The position numbers were made by a program, and so were the translations under genes. Below are positions 63,990-64,000 of a stretch of DNA of 64,000 nt, piece after piece. The notes beneath the pieces are model-generated. The model searched no databases, was not told the DNA's origin, and saw nothing but the letters and a program-made list of their open reading frames with translations. The stretch's first letter is position 1; each line of letters opens with the position of its first letter. The stretch covers positions 62,001 to 126,000 of the forward strand of contig NZ_LVEN01000008.1 in the NCBI RefSeq assembly GCF_001686925.1. Reading direction: 5' to 3'. This stretch comes from Flavobacterium piscis (lineage in GTDB: Bacteria; Bacteroidota; Bacteroidia; Flavobacteriales; Flavobacteriaceae).

Positions 63990-64000
63990 TTTATAAGATG

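Overview
The window is low-GC DNA from a member of the Bacteroidota, most likely a Flavobacterium or close relative. The evidence is SusC/SusD pairs, a hybrid two-component regulator, many secreted glycoside hydrolases with Sec or lipoprotein signals, TAnnTTTG-type promoter boxes, A-rich leaders, and short intergenic inverted repeats. Family and species calls come from recognising protein motifs; no database search was run.

The main content is a large xylan-utilisation region. From left to right: (i) 1-4270 holds the end of a GH97 glycosidase and a GH78 alpha-L-rhamnosidase on +. (ii) 4903-9811 holds a GH2 beta-galactosidase on - and a divergent sugar-porter transporter on +, sharing a control region with two CTAAAwCGwTTTAG palindromes. 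(iii) 9977-16684 is an operon on - of a different kind: a TonB-dependent receptor, two HmuY-family lipoproteins, two DUF5018/IPT-like lipoproteins and an unrecognised lipoprotein. (iv) 17285-18157 holds a SpoU-type RNA methyltransferase and a small hypothetical protein. (v) 18398-32606 holds a LacI-family regulator, a glucuronate branch (GH67, SDR reductase, mannonate dehydratase), a GH10 xylanase lipoprotein, and a xylose branch (GPH symporter, cytoplasmic GH43, Nudix-type regulator, xylB, xylA, transaldolase). (vi) 33146-53138 is the xylan polysaccharide utilisation locus proper: SusC, SusD, GH43, SGNH esterase lipoprotein, a multi-domain esterase, GH115, GH95, GH127 and GH43. (vii) 53484-63989 holds a GH3 with a PA14-like insert, a hybrid two-component sensor, and a second SusC that probably opens another locus beyond the window.

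Taken together, the genes describe breakdown of decorated glucuronoarabinoxylan. Esterases remove acetyl and perhaps feruloyl groups. GH115 and GH67 release (methyl)glucuronic acid. GH43, GH127 and GH95 remove arabinose and other side sugars. GH10, GH3 and GH43 cut the xylose backbone. SusCD and the GPH symporter import the products. XylA, XylB and transaldolase feed xylose to the pentose phosphate pathway, while the SDR and UxuA handle the glucuronate branch.

The strongest regulatory signal is a palindrome close to ACAACCGATTGT. It occurs before lacI, GH67, the GPH symporter (twice) and susC (twice), so the LacI-family protein probably controls the whole xylan/xylose/glucuronate regulon. Three different families of intergenic inverted repeats lie between the gene blocks.
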